Source of the DNA: Bordetella parapertussis | GTDB taxonomy: Bacteria; Pseudomonadota; Gammaproteobacteria; Burkholderiales; Burkholderiaceae_C | Direction of reading: 5' to 3' | Assembly (NCBI GenBank): GCA_945878355.1 | Contig: CAMCTC010000004.1 | Location: 1 to 64,000 of the forward strand | Length of the DNA: 64,000 bases | Part shown: positions 62,156 to 64,000 of the stretch, piece by piece | Position numbering within the stretch: position 1 is the stretch's first letter | Layout: each line of letters opens with the position of its first letter | Notes under the pieces: generated by a model | What the model was told of the DNA's origin: nothing | Database searches by the model: none | Seen by the model: only the letters and a program-made list of their open reading frames with translations | Made by a program: the position numbers and the translations under genes

Positions 62156-63013
62156 TCAGTGAGCGCTGATGTGCTCCAGCAGCAGGGCTGAGGTCTGATC
62201 GGGGAACTGGTCGACGAGGAAATGCCCTGCACCTTCCATTTGCACAAAGCGGTAGGAGGCCTGCACGTAGTCGCGCGTGAGGGAGGCGGCCACGCGTCCC
62301 ACGGTCGCGTCCTCGACGCCCCAGACATAGAGCGTCGGCACGCTGATTTTCGGAACGGCGCTGGCCGAGAGCGAGCCGGCGCGATACCAGTTCATCGCGG
62401 CCTCGATGGCGCCGGGCTCCATGAGCGCGCCGACATAGACATCGGCCTGCGCTGCAGGGACACCCTGGTTGTGCAGCGCATTGCGCAGCGGCTTGAGTTC
62501 TGCCGCCCGCATCCGGGCGATGGCGTCGGTCTCGCGGAAGGCGCGGTGATGACGGGAGCGTTCGGCCTGTGCGGCGTCTTCCTTCATGGCCCGGATGAAC
62601 GCTTCGGGATGTGGCCGCGAAAGGATCGACAAAGAGCGCAATCGTTGCGGATGGTGTGCTGCGATGAGCCAGGAAATCTGTCCGCCCCAGTCGTGACCCA
62701 CGAGATGAAACTTCGGGGCGCCCATGGCGTCCATGAGTGCGAGCGCATCAGCGACGATCAGGTCCGTGGCGTAAGCGCTTTCTTCCGCAGGCCTTGCGCC
62801 AGATGAATAGCCGCGCTGGTCGAGCGCTATCGCGCGATAGCCCGCTATTGCGAGTGCCTTGATCTGATGACGCCACATGTGGCGCGTTTCGGGGAAGCCG
62901 TGCAGGAGCAGGACTGGCGTTGCGTTCTCGGGGCCATCGAGATCGACCGTGAAGTCCAGTTCGCCTAGCCCTGCCCTTGGTCCACAAAAATAGCTGGACA
63001 AATTTTCTCGCAC
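62156..63013 (-). CDS. Alpha/beta hydrolase, epoxide hydrolase/haloalkane-type
   Basis: A 285-residue alpha/beta hydrolase. The oxyanion motif is HGFPE at 38-42, the nucleophile is D108 in GHDWGG (106-111), and the C-terminal His is in MEGAGHFLVDQFP. An Asp nucleophile indicates an epoxide hydrolase or dehalogenase-like enzyme rather than an esterase. The start is GTG 63013, only 16 bp from the divergent transposase ATG. The first 15 residues (MRENLSSYFCGPRAG) fit the family poorly and may derive from the insertion sequence end, so the native start may be lost. Confidence 0.85.
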   Translation of the reverse strand: MRENLSSYFCGPRAGLGELDFTVDLDGPENATPVLLLHGFPETRHMWRHQIKALAIAGYRAIALDQRGYSSGARPAEESAYATDLIVADALALMDAMGAPKFHLVGHDWGGQISWLIAAHHPQRLRSLSILSRPHPEAFIRAMKEDAAQAERSRHHRAFRETDAIARMRAAELKPLRNALHNQGVPAAQADVYVGALMEPGAIEAAMNWYRAGSLSASAVPKISVPTLYVWGVEDATVGRVAASLTRDYVQASYRFVQMEGAGHFLVDQFPDQTSALLLEHISAH

Positions 63014-63028
63014 AGCCTATCTTCCGGA

Positions 63029-64000
63029 ATGGAAGCACAAAACCAAATCAAGCGGACTCTGTCTCAGCCTCAGGCGATTGACGTTGTCCGGCGATTGTTG
63101 ACCGACGGGGCGCATACAACACGGTCCGCTCTTGCTCAGGCCGCGTGCGACCACTTCGGCTTTGTCGACGCCCGTGGCCGGGCTCAAACTGCGGGGTGCG
63201 TCAAGGCGCTGCGCGAACTTGAGACGGTCGGCCATTTTGCGCTGCCTACCGTCGCACCGTCCGGTCGCGGATTGGGCAAGACCGCCAGGCGTCTTGATTC
63301 TCCCGTCCCAGTCCCGCTGAATGTGCCCGCCAACGCCGGCGAGGTTGCAGCACTTGCGTTGATCAAGGTCCACTCCCTCGATCAGATGCGCCTATGGAAC
63401 GAGATGATGCTGTGTGAGCATCCCCAGGGTGCCGGTCCCCTGGTGGGCGCGCAGGTGCGCTATCTGATCGCCTCTGACCACGGCTGGCTGGGCGGACTGG
63501 GGTTCTCTGCCTCGGCGCTGCGGCTGGCCGATCGTGACGAATGGATCGGCTGGGACGCCGCCACGCGCGGGCAACACCAGCACCGCGTCGTCGGCATGAG
63601 CCGCTTCCTCATTCGGACTTCGGTGCGTTGCCACAACCTGGCTTCGCGCGTGCTGGGCATGGCGTGTCGTGGCCTGGCCGAGGATTTCCAGGCCCAGTAC
63701 GGATACCGCCCCTGGCTGCTCGAGAGCTTCGTGGACAGCGAGAACTTCGCGGGCACCTGCTACCGGGCCGCGAACTGGCTGGCCATCGGACAGAGTCAGG
63801 GCCGAGGCCGCCAGGACCGCCAACATCTGCGCACCAAGTCCGTCAAGGACATCTTCGTGTATGCGCTTGAGCCGCAGTTTCGTGAGCTCATGGGCGTGGC
63901 CCCACCGCCTCCGCCGGTGGCGCTGGGCATCGGTGAAGGTCTGGATGACGCCCAGTGGGCCGCCAATGAGTTTGGCGGCGCCGACCTCGGTGACCTGCGA
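63029..64000 (+). mobile_element. Insertion sequence: DUF4338 (DruA-like)/Tn5-IS4-type transposase, 5' part (runs off right edge)
   Basis: From ATG 63029, 324 codons stay open to the window edge. The N-terminal 270 residues match the DUF4338 pattern (GAGPLVGAQVRYLI, WLGGLGFSAS, GWDAATRG, RFLIRTSVRCHNLASRVLG, YGYRPWLLESFVD, GTCYRAANWLAIG, SVKDIFVYAL). After a Pro-rich linker the sequence DDAQWAANEFGGADLGDLR is the start of the Tn5/IS4-type DNA-binding region. The DDE catalytic domain lies outside. DUF4338 is also the DruA core protein of the Druantia defence system. The inverted repeats cannot be found because the right end is missing. Confidence 0.85.

Overview
The window looks like a chromosomal segment of a GC-rich betaproteobacterium of the order Burkholderiales, probably Comamonadaceae. 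The evidence is a core block glyA-nrdR-minor pilins-ribD, several Bug-type binding proteins, Bacteria with a glyA leader of the ZTP class, and a 75-bp GC-rich repeat that I associate with Comamonadaceae. This placement rests on gene content, not on a marker gene.

Left edge (1-3.6 kb) is a mobile or accessory patch. It holds the N-terminus of a tyrosine integrase running off the left end, a bidirectional terminator, and a coupled two-gene unit of lower GC: a dynamin-like P-loop GTPase followed by a coiled-coil protein with one C-terminal membrane anchor. This unit is the best candidate for an undescribed system. From 3.7 to 14.8 kb comes a conserved chromosomal block: ribD, five type IV minor pilin genes (no pilY1), nrdR, glyA behind a ZTP riboswitch, a lytic transglycosylase, a UbiD decarboxylase, a candidate structured small RNA, and a crotonase-family hydratase.

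From 14.8 to 62 kb the window is an accessory catabolic region built of short operons on both strands. It holds acyl-CoA dehydrogenases, enoyl-CoA hydratases, SDRs, four GST-like proteins, a Baeyer-Villiger-type monooxygenase, a TauD-type dioxygenase, an HpcH/HpaI aldolase, a dimethylformamidase large-subunit homologue next to a degenerate DegP-like protein, hydrolases, a SsuABC/TauABC-like ABC importer with a MetE-like protein, and a molybdenum hydroxylase (CoxMSL type) coupled to a 2-hydroxyacid dehydrogenase. Together they suggest uptake of organic acids or xenobiotics, then oxidation, CoA-ester beta-oxidation and glutathione-linked detoxification. The actual substrate cannot be read from the sequence. 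Four periplasmic binding proteins have no permease beside them, and no transcription factor gene is visible in this whole part.

The region shows turnover: a GST with an in-frame stop codon, remnants resembling a TRAP permease and a CoA-transferase, an AT-rich patch with a tiny exported ORF, and repeat copies that abut stop codons. The right edge (63.0-64.0 kb) is the start of an insertion sequence whose transposase joins a DUF4338 (DruA-like) N-terminus to a Tn5/IS4-type region and runs off the window. I saw no tRNA, rRNA or CRISPR array.
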